The notes under the pieces were generated by a model. The model searched no databases. It was not told where the DNA came from and was given only the letters and a program-made list of their open reading frames with translations. A stretch of DNA of 64,000 nucleotides from Halopseudomonas salegens (GTDB taxonomy: Bacteria > Pseudomonadota > Gammaproteobacteria > Pseudomonadales > Pseudomonadaceae): the NCBI RefSeq assembly GCF_900105655.1, contig NZ_LT629787.1:186001-250000 (forward strand), given 5' to 3'. Below are positions 18,200 to 27,298 of this stretch, piece after piece. The number at the start of each line of letters is the position of its first letter. Positions within the stretch are counted from its first letter, which is position 1. A program made the translations under genes and the position numbers.

Positions 18200-19699
18200 A
18201 TGGAAACCAGTATTCGGGATGAAGAACAGCAATCCACACAGGTTGCGTCGAATGATTTCTCCGCGCTGCTGCAGCGTGAGTTCAAGCCCAAAACCGATGA
18301 AGCCAGTGCAGCTGTTCAGAATGCGGTCAAGACACTGGCTGAACAGGCGTTGGCAAATTCGCTGACTGTCAGCAAAGATGCCTACAAGGCGATTGAAGAT
18401 ATCATTGCCGAAATTGACAGAAAGCTGTCAGAGCAAGTCAACGCGATTATTCACCATCAGGACTTTCAGCAGCTTGAAAGCGCCTGGCGTGGTTTGCATT
18501 ACCTGGTGAACAACACCGAAGTTGATGAAATGCTGAAAATCCGGGTGCTGCCAATCTCCAAAAGAGAGCTGCACCGAACCCTGCGCCGGCACAAGGGCAT
18601 AGGTTGGGATCAAAGCCCGATCTTCAAGAAAGTCTATGAGCAGGAATACGACCAGCTGGGTGGCACGCCTTACGGGTGCCTGGTGGGTGATTTCTATTTT
18701 GATCACTCGCCCGCGGATGTCGAGCTGCTTGGCGAAATGGCCAAGATTGCTGCAGCCTCGCACTGCCCCTTCATTTCCGGGGCCTCTCCGGCCGCCATGC
18801 AAATGGAATCCTGGCAGGAGCTGGCCAATCCTCGTGACCTGACCAAGATTTTCGAGAACACCGAATATGCCGCCTGGCGGAGTTTGCGTGCTTCCGATGA
18901 CTCCCGCTACATCGGGTTGGCGATGCCGCGGTTCCTCGCGCGGATGCCTTACGGGATCAAAAGCAATCCGGTTGATGCCTTCAATTTTGAAGAAGAAACC
19001 GATGGAACGGATCACGGTCGCTATTGCTGGGCAAACTCTGCCTATGCCATGGCCGTCAACATCAACCGTTCATTCAAGCATTTCGGCTGGTGTACCTCGA
19101 TCAGGGGCGTTGAGTCAGGCGGTGCGGTCGACGATCTGCCTACGCATACCTTCCCAACCGATGACGGCGGCGTGGACATGAAGTGCCCCACTGAAATCGC
19201 CGTCTCTGATCGCCGTGAAGCCGAGCTGGCCAAGAATGGCTTCATGCCGCTGGTCCACAGAAAGAATTCGGATGTAGCCGCATTCATCGGTGCACAGTCT
19301 TTGCAGAAAGCGCATGAGTACTATGATCCGGATGCCAGCGCCAATGCCAAGCTGGCTGCGCGCCTGCCCTACCTGTTTGCCTGCTGCCGGTTTGCTCATT
19401 ATCTGAAATGCATTGTTCGCGACAAGATTGGTTCTTTCCGCGAGCGTGAAGATATGCAGCGCTGGCTCAACGACTGGATCATGAATTATGTGGATGGCGA
19501 TCCGGCCAACTCATCCCAGGATACCAAGGCCCGCAAACCTTTGGCTGCTGCCGAAGTGTATGTGGAAGAGGTTCGCGACAATCCTGGCTATTACACGTCG
19601 AAATTTTTCCTGCGGCCACACTATCAGTTGGAAGGGCTGACGGTGTCACTGCGTCTCGTTTCAAAATTGCCTTCAGTCAAGCAGTCTGAAAGCAACTAA
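18200..19699 (+). CDS. tssC: T6SS sheath large subunit TssC
   Basis: Large sheath subunit; its C-terminal domain sits on the outer surface and is the ClpV target together with TssB. 499 residues, the usual length. Recognisable motifs include AWRGLHYLV near residue 95 and EDMQRWLNDWI in the last quarter. The open frame extends back to 18083 inside tssB, but the ATG at 18200, about ten bases after AGGAG and 28 bases after the tssB stop, gives the normal N-terminus (METSIRDEE). Confidence 0.95.
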   Translation: METSIRDEEQQSTQVASNDFSALLQREFKPKTDEASAAVQNAVKTLAEQALANSLTVSKDAYKAIEDIIAEIDRKLSEQVNAIIHHQDFQQLESAWRGLHYLVNNTEVDEMLKIRVLPISKRELHRTLRRHKGIGWDQSPIFKKVYEQEYDQLGGTPYGCLVGDFYFDHSPADVELLGEMAKIAAASHCPFISGASPAAMQMESWQELANPRDLTKIFENTEYAAWRSLRASDDSRYIGLAMPRFLARMPYGIKSNPVDAFNFEEETDGTDHGRYCWANSAYAMAVNINRSFKHFGWCTSIRGVESGGAVDDLPTHTFPTDDGGVDMKCPTEIAVSDRREAELAKNGFMPLVHRKNSDVAAFIGAQSLQKAHEYYDPDASANAKLAARLPYLFACCRFAHYLKCIVRDKIGSFREREDMQRWLNDWIMNYVDGDPANSSQDTKARKPLAAAEVYVEEVRDNPGYYTSKFFLRPHYQLEGLTVSLRLVSKLPSVKQSESN

Positions 19700-19741
19700 A
19701 GGTGTCCGGGCTGTCAGCTGTAGCTTTCGGTCAAACTGGGC

Positions 19742-19760
19742 GGCGGGCATGAAGCCCGCC
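19742..19760 (+). promoter_or_regulatory. Hairpin between tssC and hcp
   Basis: GGCGGGC (19742-19748) and GCCCGCC (19754-19760) form a perfect 7-base stem with a 5-base loop, without a following T run. It lies about 27 bases before the hcp ATG. Such a GC-rich hairpin may protect the 5' end of a processed hcp transcript or partly stop read-through; the sequence alone cannot decide. Confidence 0.5.
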
Positions 19761-19787
19761 AATACAATTGTAATTCAAGGATAAAAT

Positions 19788-20273
19788 ATGGCTTCTCTTC
19801 AGGATTTCTTCATTAAAATCGATGGCATTCCCGGTGAGTCGAAAGACGCCAAGCATGCGGGTCAGATTGATGTCACCAGCTGGGGTTATGGTGTAAGCCA
19901 AACCTCAACCTCGCACACTGGCGGTGGTTCGGGTATTGGTAAAGCCAATTTCAGTGAGCTTTGCTTCAATCACTATATTGATAAAGCCACCCCGAACCTC
20001 ATGAAGTATTGCGCCAGCGGTAAGCACATCCCCACCGTCGAGCTGTCGTGCTGCAAGGTTGGTGATGGCTCGCAGGAGTACATGAAGGTGACGCTGACTG
20101 AAGTACTGATCACCCACGTACAACCAAGCGGTTCCACATCTGACGCACGCGTTATGGAGCAGGTTGGCATGTCTTACGGCAAGATCAAAGTTGAAGTCAA
20201 GGAGCAGAATACTGACGGGTCCATGGGTGCTACCGTTACCGGTACCTGGGATGTCAAGCAGAACAACGAGTGA
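19788..20273 (+). CDS. hcp: T6SS tube protein Hcp
   Basis: Forms hexameric rings that stack into the expelled inner tube and chaperone small effectors. 161 residues, as in Hcp1. The start FFIKIDGIPGESKD and the motif THVQPSG are typical, as is a C-terminal GTWDVKQN strand. It is bracketed by a hairpin upstream and a strong terminator downstream, which fits a highly expressed separate transcript within the operon. Confidence 0.97.
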   Translation: MASLQDFFIKIDGIPGESKDAKHAGQIDVTSWGYGVSQTSTSHTGGGSGIGKANFSELCFNHYIDKATPNLMKYCASGKHIPTVELSCCKVGDGSQEYMKVTLTEVLITHVQPSGSTSDARVMEQVGMSYGKIKVEVKEQNTDGSMGATVTGTWDVKQNNE

Positions 20274-20281
20274 TCAAAAGG

Positions 20282-20311
20282 GGCGCAGATTCATTCTGCG
20301 CCACTTTTTTT
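20282..20311 (+). terminator. Rho-independent terminator after hcp
   Basis: GGCGCAGA (20282-20289) pairs perfectly with TCTGCGCC (20295-20302) over a 5-base loop; after AC comes a run of seven T (20305-20311). It ends the hcp transcript. The 260 bases from here to tagJ show no gene and no convincing promoter. Confidence 0.88.
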
Positions 20312-20571
20312 GTTGTGGGGTACGCCCGGCTCGATGTCGGCGTATCTCACAACATTGCTCGTTGGGCCCTCAGAGCAACATCAATGACTCTGTTGGCATC
20401 AATAGTTTGCCAAAAGCCCCCAGTCATACGTCACACACCATCCAATCTATTCAGTGCAAGACCGCGCTAAATACGTCTGTTTGGCCTCGCCCCTGGCCTG
20501 GCAGGCATATATTTCAGCACGCTCTGACACTGCAGTTTCATTGACCACTGATCTCGCAAGGACGCTATCCA

Positions 20572-21378
20572 ATGCAGTCAACCCGTAAAATTCTGAACCA
20601 TGAGATGCCACTTGCAGAACAGATCGAGGAGACCGTCTCGACCATCCGCAAGGAACCTGCCGAAGTCAAACATCGCGTTGCATTGGCGCAGCTGTACATG
20701 GCCTCAAGACAGTGGCAGCAAGCGACTGCTCAACTCGAGCGCGCAGCGCAACTGGCTCCAGCCTGTATGCCGCTGGCTGCAGCCTACAATGAAGCTATTC
20801 GTTGTGAAATGCTGCGCAACAAGGTGTTGGCCGGAGAAAGCTTGCCTGCAATGCTGGACGGCGCCCCTGCCTGGGTAAACACGCTGGCATCGGCTTTGCA
20901 CCTGTTGTCATTGAATGACGTTGCCCAAGCCGCGCAGATGCGCGATGACGCTTTTGACGCTGCTCAGGCATGCCGTTTTGAAATCAATGGGCAAGCTGCA
21001 GAGTGGCTTGCAGATGCTGACAGCCGCCTGGGTCCGGTATGCGAGCTGTTCATGAATGGCGCTTATTACTGGGTTCCATTGTCAGATATCGCCGAACTTG
21101 AAGCCGAAGCTCCCGTAGACCTGCGCGACCTGTTCTGGCTACCATGCAGCGTGAAACTGGTCGATGGGCAAGCGTTCAGTGCCTTGATGCCATGCCGCTA
21201 CCCGGACGAAGATGGCCAGGGTGGAGATGACACCTTGTTGTGCCGCAAGACTGAATGGCAAGAGTTGGGAAGCGACACTTGGGTCGGTCTTGGACAGAAG
21301 ATTTTTGTCAGTGACAGTGGTGAGTTTCCTGCCCTGTCGGTACGCAGCCTTGTCAACATGCATGCCTCAGAGGGCTGA
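20572..21378 (+). CDS. tagJ: T6SS accessory protein TagJ (ImpE/SciE family)
   Basis: In P. aeruginosa the TagJ protein binds the TssB N-terminus and contributes to sheath handling by ClpV. 268 residues. The N-terminal half is TPR-like (LAQLYMASRQWQQATAQLERA near residue 45), and the C-terminal half has the conserved ImpE pattern with GAYYWVPLSDIAELEAE near residue 165 and DLRDLFWLP. Its place between hcp and tssE matches the H1 order. Confidence 0.88.
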   Translation: MQSTRKILNHEMPLAEQIEETVSTIRKEPAEVKHRVALAQLYMASRQWQQATAQLERAAQLAPACMPLAAAYNEAIRCEMLRNKVLAGESLPAMLDGAPAWVNTLASALHLLSLNDVAQAAQMRDDAFDAAQACRFEINGQAAEWLADADSRLGPVCELFMNGAYYWVPLSDIAELEAEAPVDLRDLFWLPCSVKLVDGQAFSALMPCRYPDEDGQGGDDTLLCRKTEWQELGSDTWVGLGQKIFVSDSGEFPALSVRSLVNMHASEG

Positions 21379-21385
21379 CAGGGTC

Positions 21386-21889
21386 ATGAGCGTGAACAAG
21401 ACCAAGATACTGCCATCCCTGATTGATCGCCTGACAGACTTGAATCCTCGCAGCAGCTCGGAAGCCAGCGCGGCCAGGGCATTCAGCAACAAGGATTTGC
21501 GCTCAGCCGTCATACGGGACCTGGGCTGGTTATTGAACACGATCAATGCAGCCTCTACTTCGGGTATCCCGCCTGAGTGCCTTGCCTATGAGTCTGTGCT
21601 CAATTACGGCTTGCCGCCCTTGTCCGGTATTCATGTCTCCGACAGTGACTGGGCGCATGTAATGGACTCCTTGCGCGCTTCAATTTTGCGCTACGAACCC
21701 CGCATTGCGCCAAAGTCTCTCAAACTGTCCTTGCGCGGTACGGAAAGTTTCAACACAACACACAATCAGCTATGCATTGAAATTCGCGGGCAGCTGTTGG
21801 CAGAACCCTATCCGGTTGACCTTTTGCTGGTATCCCATGTTGATCTGGAGACCAACCAGATCGTGCTTGACCACAACGAAGGGCCTTGA
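21386..21889 (+). CDS. tssE: T6SS baseplate protein TssE (gp25-like)
   Basis: Baseplate wedge component related to phage T4 gp25. 167 residues from the ATG at 21386, just seven bases after the tagJ stop. The open frame runs further back into tagJ, but that part is a shadow. The family motif LNYGLPPLSG is near residue 74. The stop overlaps the next gene by one base (TGATG). Confidence 0.92.
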   Translation: MSVNKTKILPSLIDRLTDLNPRSSSEASAARAFSNKDLRSAVIRDLGWLLNTINAASTSGIPPECLAYESVLNYGLPPLSGIHVSDSDWAHVMDSLRASILRYEPRIAPKSLKLSLRGTESFNTTHNQLCIEIRGQLLAEPYPVDLLLVSHVDLETNQIVLDHNEGP

Positions 21890-23766
21890 TGATGGATCCG
21901 CGACTGCTCGATTACTACAACCAGGAATTGAACTACCTCAGAGAGTCCGGCCTTGAGTTTTCGCAACGCTTTCCCAAGATTGCCTCTCGCCTTGGCTTGC
22001 ATGAGTCGGAAATAACCGACCCCTATGTCGAGCGACTGCTCGAGGGGTTCTGCTTCCTGACAGCTCGCATCCGCTTGAAAATGGATGCCGAGTTTCCGAG
22101 ATTTTCGCAGCGGCTGCTGGAAGTTATGTACCCTAACTACCTGGCACCAACGCCCTCGATGTGCATTGTCCAGTTCAAGCCCGGGGACATGAGCAGCCAT
22201 GATGGCTCCGGTTTTCAGATACCCAGGGGTTCTCGTTTGCGGGAACCGGCACAGCCCGGGCGTAAAACCCAGTGTGAGTTTCGTACGGCCCATGAGCTGG
22301 ATTTGCTGACTCTGGAGGTCAATGAAGCTGGCTTTTCCAGCATTCCGGGTGAGCTGTACAAAAACCTCAAGTCCCCGCAGCGTCAGGCACGCTCCGCCCT
22401 GCGCTTGAGCTTCAGGTTCGACGTTGCCGAAGGCAAAAAGCCGCACCGCGTTGACACCCTGCCGCTGTACATCAATGCCGACAATCGCCTGTCATCCCAT
22501 CTCTATGAAATCATCATGGCGCATACCGTTGGCGTCGCCATGCGACCTACCGACGGCACACCGGGTGACTGGCGCATACAATCCAAAGACGCATTGATGC
22601 CCGTTGGTTTTGCGGAAGACGAGTCATTGCTGCCTTCGTCCATAAAGGGCTTCAGCGGCCACAGACTGCTACATGAATACTTTGCGTTTCCAGCCCGCTT
22701 CAATTTTTTCAGGCTGAATCAGCTTGGCTCCCTGGCAAGCAAAGGCGAGTTTCCGCTTTCCTTCGAGGTGCTGATACTGCTCGACCACGACACCTCCGAG
22801 TTCGAGCAACTGGTTGACCGTGATAATTTCTGTCTTAATTGCACGCCGGTCATCAACCTCATCGAAATGCGATCTGACAGGGTTCCCATTGCTCCAGGTA
22901 CCAACGAATACCACCTGGTTGCCGACCGGACACATCCGATTGACTACGAAGTATTCAGTGTCAATGCTGCGGAAGGATTTGGCCGGGATAACTCGGTAGA
23001 GGCAGAGTTTCGCCCGTTCTACTCGTCAGTTGCGACTGACAAATCAAGTCATGGAAGCTATTTTTCAGCGCGTCGCGAGCCCCGCACAAAATCCAGTCTG
23101 ATACACAGCAAGGGCCCCCGCTCAACCTATATCGGCTCCGAAGTCTTCTTGTCGCTGGTTGATCAGAACGAGGCGCCATTTTCGAGCTCGCTGAGGCAGC
23201 TCGGGGTTGATATAACAGCCACCAACAGGGATTTGCCGCTGCTGGTCAAGGTGGGGACGGACAACGATCTGCTGGCCATCAACTCGTTCCCGGTGTCTGG
23301 TATCCGCATTCTGCGCGGGCCAAGCCGGCCGGTTCCGGCCATCCCGGAAGGCGAAATCAACTGGCGACTCATCAACCAGCTGTCACTGAATTATCGCATG
23401 CTGTCTGAAGTCAGCTCGGAAGAAACTACAAGTTTGCTGAGTATTTTGCTCTCCGCCTACAAATCGCTGGGTGATCCTGCCATTGCCAAGCATGCCCAGT
23501 CGATCCTCTCGGTTACCTTGAAACCGGTCACCCGCAGGTTGCCCGGAAACGGACCGCTGACTTTCGGCAGAGGGGTGCAGATAGATATTACCGTGGACGA
23601 ATCGCTATTCTCCGGGGCCAGCGCCTACCTGTTCGGTAGCTTGCTGGAGCAATACCTTGCCCGTCATGTAAGCATCAACTCATTCACCGAATTCCATCTG
23701 CACAGCGCTCAGCGCGGCCTTGTCGGTAAATGGGCGCCCCGTTTCGGTACGAGGCCTTGTGCATGA
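21889..23766 (+). CDS. tssF: T6SS baseplate protein TssF
   Basis: Main baseplate wedge protein. 625 residues. The N-terminus DPRLLDYYNQELNYLRE and the nearby DPYVERLLEGFCFLTARI segment are diagnostic. Two adjacent in-frame ATGs (21889 and 21892) are possible starts; AAGGG lies five to eight bases upstream, so either may be used. Its stop overlaps the tssG start by four bases. Confidence 0.95.
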   Translation: MMDPRLLDYYNQELNYLRESGLEFSQRFPKIASRLGLHESEITDPYVERLLEGFCFLTARIRLKMDAEFPRFSQRLLEVMYPNYLAPTPSMCIVQFKPGDMSSHDGSGFQIPRGSRLREPAQPGRKTQCEFRTAHELDLLTLEVNEAGFSSIPGELYKNLKSPQRQARSALRLSFRFDVAEGKKPHRVDTLPLYINADNRLSSHLYEIIMAHTVGVAMRPTDGTPGDWRIQSKDALMPVGFAEDESLLPSSIKGFSGHRLLHEYFAFPARFNFFRLNQLGSLASKGEFPLSFEVLILLDHDTSEFEQLVDRDNFCLNCTPVINLIEMRSDRVPIAPGTNEYHLVADRTHPIDYEVFSVNAAEGFGRDNSVEAEFRPFYSSVATDKSSHGSYFSARREPRTKSSLIHSKGPRSTYIGSEVFLSLVDQNEAPFSSSLRQLGVDITATNRDLPLLVKVGTDNDLLAINSFPVSGIRILRGPSRPVPAIPEGEINWRLINQLSLNYRMLSEVSSEETTSLLSILLSAYKSLGDPAIAKHAQSILSVTLKPVTRRLPGNGPLTFGRGVQIDITVDESLFSGASAYLFGSLLEQYLARHVSINSFTEFHLHSAQRGLVGKWAPRFGTRPCA

Positions 23767-24785
23767 GCAGCACTGCGTCGGACGCCTTCCTCGAACTTGT
23801 CGAATCGCTGGAGAAGGATACCCACACCTTTGATCTTTTTGCCTTGTTGCGGCGAATTGATGCCCTCAACAAGAACAACCTGCCACTGGGCAGAGCTCCG
23901 CGACCACGCAACGAACCCATTCGTCTGGGTCAGAAGCCTTCTTCATCGTTTGCCCCATCCGCGCTCGCCGATCTCGAGCGTAATCGTGACAGCCAGCCGG
24001 CCAAGCTGACCATTCACGGGTTCGGGCTGTTCGGTCCAAACGGCCCCATGCCATTGGTCATGACCGAATACGTGCGCGAGCGCAGCGAGTTGCATGGAGA
24101 CAAAGCGCTTGCCGAGTTCTTTGATCTCTTTCATCACCGCCTGATCTCATTGTTTTATCGCGCCTGGGCAGAGGCGCAATCCACCAACAGCCTGGACCGT
24201 CCGGATACCGACAGTTTCAGTCGATATGTGTCCAGCCTGCTGGGGTTGCAGGGGCGCAGCATTGTTTCGCGGCCCGGCTCGGTACCGCACCATGCCTATT
24301 TGTCTCAAGCCGGCCATTTGGCCAGGCAGGTGCGCAACGCGGAAGGGCTCGCGCGCATCATTGCGTCTTACTTTCAGGTCGAGGTCAACGTCTGCGAATT
24401 TGCCAGCCGTTGGCTGCGCATTTCCGAAGATCAGCAGACACGCCTGACCGGCTTTCAAGGCTGTCAGCTAGGGGTGGACACTATCGCCGGTCGCCGCGTA
24501 CTCGATCGTCAGCACCATTTCAAAATTGTCCTCGGCCCCCTGACCCTCGCTCAATATTCCAGCTTCCTGCCTGGCGGCGCAGGCAACCGTCAGTTGAGTG
24601 ACTGGATAAGCACCTATGTCGGTATTGAATTCAGTTGGGAAGTCAGTCTGATATTGCAGGCGAACGAAGTTCCCACCTGCCAGCTGGGAGGGCCACAGCA
24701 ATTGGGTTGGCTAACCTGGGTGGGTGATTCAGGGAAGAAAGACCGCTCTGATCTGACGCTCTATCCGGAACCGTGCCCAGAGTGA
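23763..24785 (+). CDS. tssG: T6SS baseplate protein TssG
   Basis: Partner of TssF in the baseplate wedge. 340 residues from the ATG at 23763, which overlaps the tssF stop (ATGA). Recognisable features are the N-terminal THTFDLFALLRRID segment, the GLFGPNGPMPLVMTEY motif near residue 90 and FFDLFHHRLISLFYRAWAEA. It ends the core T6SS operon; 269 non-coding bases follow before vgrG. Confidence 0.94.
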   Translation: MSSTASDAFLELVESLEKDTHTFDLFALLRRIDALNKNNLPLGRAPRPRNEPIRLGQKPSSSFAPSALADLERNRDSQPAKLTIHGFGLFGPNGPMPLVMTEYVRERSELHGDKALAEFFDLFHHRLISLFYRAWAEAQSTNSLDRPDTDSFSRYVSSLLGLQGRSIVSRPGSVPHHAYLSQAGHLARQVRNAEGLARIIASYFQVEVNVCEFASRWLRISEDQQTRLTGFQGCQLGVDTIAGRRVLDRQHHFKIVLGPLTLAQYSSFLPGGAGNRQLSDWISTYVGIEFSWEVSLILQANEVPTCQLGGPQQLGWLTWVGDSGKKDRSDLTLYPEPCPE

Positions 24786-24811
24786 CCTGGCAAGAGCAGT
24801 CGTCTGGCCGT

Positions 24812-24837
24812 CCAGAGCTGTGATTTTATGGCTCTGG
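24812..24837. other. Inverted repeat after tssG
   Basis: CCAGAGC (24812-24818) and GCTCTGG (24831-24837) form a 7-base stem with a 12-base loop, without a T run. It may mark the end of the core operon. A TATAAA lies further on at 24873-24878, but no hexamer with good spacing precedes it. Confidence 0.3.
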
Positions 24838-25054
24838 ATCAGTCACTTCAGCGCTTGCAGACTTAAATTGAATATAAAGTGTGAAGCAGTTCATGGTTTT
24901 GAATTCTGCCAGTCACCTGCCGGAAAACTTGCTGATATAGTTCGCGCATAGTTTGGCGCGGTGCGGGCACGGGGCCTGCAGCAGTATTCCCCTGATACCT
25001 GCAGCTGCGACTACTGCACCGTACGAATGTCATGAAAATCTGCCAGGAGGGTGG

Positions 25055-27292
25055 ATGAATCGCCTTATCAATGTCACTACGGCGCTTGGCGACCGTCTGC
25101 GTTTTTCCGCTCTGAGCGGGCATGAAGAAGTTTCCCGTCTGTTCGACTTTGCCCTCACGCTCAAAAGTGAAGACGATAACCTGTCCCCGGATGCCATGCT
25201 CGGCACCTCGGTCACTGTCGAGATCAAATTGCCCGGTGGCGGCGTGCGTCACCTCAACGGCCAGTGCGTGCATTTTGCTGCCGTCGGCAGCGCCGGTCGC
25301 TTCTATCTCTATGAAGCCCAGCTCAACCCCTGGCTATGGTACGCCACGCGGCGCACCGACTACCGTATCTTCCAGAAGATGACCGCCCCGGACATGATCC
25401 GGCAGGTGCTGGCAGACTACCCGTTTGAAGTCCGCCTGATCCTCAGCCGCAGCTATCGCGTATGGGACTATTGTGTGCAGTACCGGGAAACCGATGCCAA
25501 CTTCGTCATGCGCATGCTGGAGAACGAAGGTATCTGGTTCTGGTTCGATCACAGTGCCGGTGAGCATGCCCTGGTACTGACCGATGACATCGGCCTGCGC
25601 AACCCGTATCCGGGTTACGCTTCCATTCCCTACTATGCGCCGGACCAGACCTACCCGGACAAGGATCATCTCGACCGCTGGAGCGCCGGTCAGCAGGTGC
25701 GCAGTGGCCAGTTCATGGCCCGCGACTACAACTTCACCATGCCCAAGGCCGACCTGGCGGTAGTCAACAACCTGCGTCCCGGCCACGCCCACGACGGCTA
25801 CGAGTGCTTTGACTACCCCGGCGGCTACGATGACCTTGACCAGGGTGATGCCTATTCCCGGGTGCGTATGGAAGAACTGCAGAGCACCCAGGCCCGCGGT
25901 CATGCCGCCGGGCGCGCCCGGGGGTTGGCACCGGGCTGGCTGTTCACCCTGGAGAAACACCCGGTCGGCAAGTACAACGTCGAATACTTGATCGTCGCCG
26001 CCGACTACCGCTTTAGCGACAACGACTATGAAGCCGGCGGCAGTAGCGACAGCCACAGCTTTCGTATCGACATCCAGACGCACCCCAGCGACCAGCCGTT
26101 CCGCCCGCAACGGCTCACGCCCAAACCTTTGACCCAGGGGCCCGACACCGCCACGGTAACCGGCCCGCCCGGGCAGGAAATCCATACCGACAAGTACGGC
26201 CGGGTCACCGTGTCCTTCCCCTGGAACCGTTACTGCAGCAAAGACCAGGACAGCTCCTGCTGGATTCGCGTCTCGCACCCCTGGGCGGGGTCGGGCTTTG
26301 GCGGCATCCATATTCCGCGGATTGGTCAGGAAGTCCTGGTCGACTACCTGCATGGCGATCCGGACCGCCCGATCATCACCAGCCGGGTGTACAACGCCCT
26401 GCAGATGCCCCCATGGGGCCTGCCGGCGAATGCCACCCAGTCCGGCTTTCTGACTCGCTCGACCCTGGGCGGTGGTTACGACAACGCCAATGCCTTGCGC
26501 TTCGAAGACAGCAAAGGCGCCGAACAGCTGTGGATTCATGCCGAGCGCAATCAGGATATCGAAGTCGAGAACGATGAAACCCACTGGGTCGGCAACGACC
26601 GCAGCAAAACCATCGACCGCGACGAAACCAGCCATATCAAGCAAGACCGTACCGAAACCGTTGACCGCCACGAGACCATCACCGTCCATGGCAACCGCAA
26701 GGAAGAGGTGGATGGCAACGAAACCATCGCCATCCACAAGAACCGCACCGAAACAGTGGATCTGAACGAGAAGATCAGCATCGGTCGCAACCGCACCAAA
26801 AGGGTCGGCGGCAACGAAAAGGACAGCATCGGCAGAAACTGGTCCACCAAGGTCGGCAAGAACAAGACCGAGACCATCGGCATGGCCTACATCCAGAACG
26901 TGGGTCTGGGCCGGATGGAAAACGTGGGGTTGGGCTACAGCCTGAATGTCGGGTTGATGATGAATACCGTCGTCGGCTTGAACCAGAGCGCCCAGATTAG
27001 CAGAAACAAGAGCACCACCGTCGGCAAAACCTATAGCCTGACGGCCGGAGGAAGCAGTGCCCCAGGCGGTGGTGTGCCAATGGCAAACACCTTGGTCGCA
27101 GGGGGGGCTCCAGAAGGCAAATCCTCAGGAGGGTCAAACATAACCATGGATGGCGATTCGATCACCCTGACGGTGGGCAAGTCGAGCCTCATGCTCAAGG
27201 CCGACGGGACCGTCACGATCAACGGCAAGAACATCGATATCCTTGGATCGGATCACGTGCAGGTCGACTCAAAGCGTGTCGATCTCAATTGA
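25055..27292 (+). CDS. vgrG: T6SS spike protein VgrG
   Basis: Trimeric spike at the tip of the Hcp tube; carries effectors bound directly or through PAAR proteins. 745 residues. The gp27-like base domain is at about 1-380, the gp5-type OB fold at about 390-470 (KYGRVTVSFPW, GSGFGGIHIPRIGQEV), then a long run of short beta-helix repeats of the type GN(R/D)xxxVDxxE at about 505-640, and a C-terminal DUF2345-like tail (SLMLKADGTVTINGKN) with no added enzyme domain. AGGAGG lies just before the ATG at 25055. It heads the effector operon with the DUF2169 gene directly behind it. Confidence 0.95.
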   Translation: MNRLINVTTALGDRLRFSALSGHEEVSRLFDFALTLKSEDDNLSPDAMLGTSVTVEIKLPGGGVRHLNGQCVHFAAVGSAGRFYLYEAQLNPWLWYATRRTDYRIFQKMTAPDMIRQVLADYPFEVRLILSRSYRVWDYCVQYRETDANFVMRMLENEGIWFWFDHSAGEHALVLTDDIGLRNPYPGYASIPYYAPDQTYPDKDHLDRWSAGQQVRSGQFMARDYNFTMPKADLAVVNNLRPGHAHDGYECFDYPGGYDDLDQGDAYSRVRMEELQSTQARGHAAGRARGLAPGWLFTLEKHPVGKYNVEYLIVAADYRFSDNDYEAGGSSDSHSFRIDIQTHPSDQPFRPQRLTPKPLTQGPDTATVTGPPGQEIHTDKYGRVTVSFPWNRYCSKDQDSSCWIRVSHPWAGSGFGGIHIPRIGQEVLVDYLHGDPDRPIITSRVYNALQMPPWGLPANATQSGFLTRSTLGGGYDNANALRFEDSKGAEQLWIHAERNQDIEVENDETHWVGNDRSKTIDRDETSHIKQDRTETVDRHETITVHGNRKEEVDGNETIAIHKNRTETVDLNEKISIGRNRTKRVGGNEKDSIGRNWSTKVGKNKTETIGMAYIQNVGLGRMENVGLGYSLNVGLMMNTVVGLNQSAQISRNKSTTVGKTYSLTAGGSSAPGGGVPMANTLVAGGAPEGKSSGGSNITMDGDSITLTVGKSSLMLKADGTVTINGKNIDILGSDHVQVDSKRVDLN

Positions 27293-27298
27293 GAATGG

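Noticed and set aside
24848..24878. Promoter before vgrG using TATAAA at 24873
   Set aside because: Possible -35 hexamers are 12 or 19 bases away and weak; not listed as a feature.
25334..26737. Long minus-strand frame of 467 codons opposite vgrG
   Set aside because: Antisense shadow of the GC-rich vgrG gene; low-complexity Val/Gly-rich product, no ribosome site, no motif.
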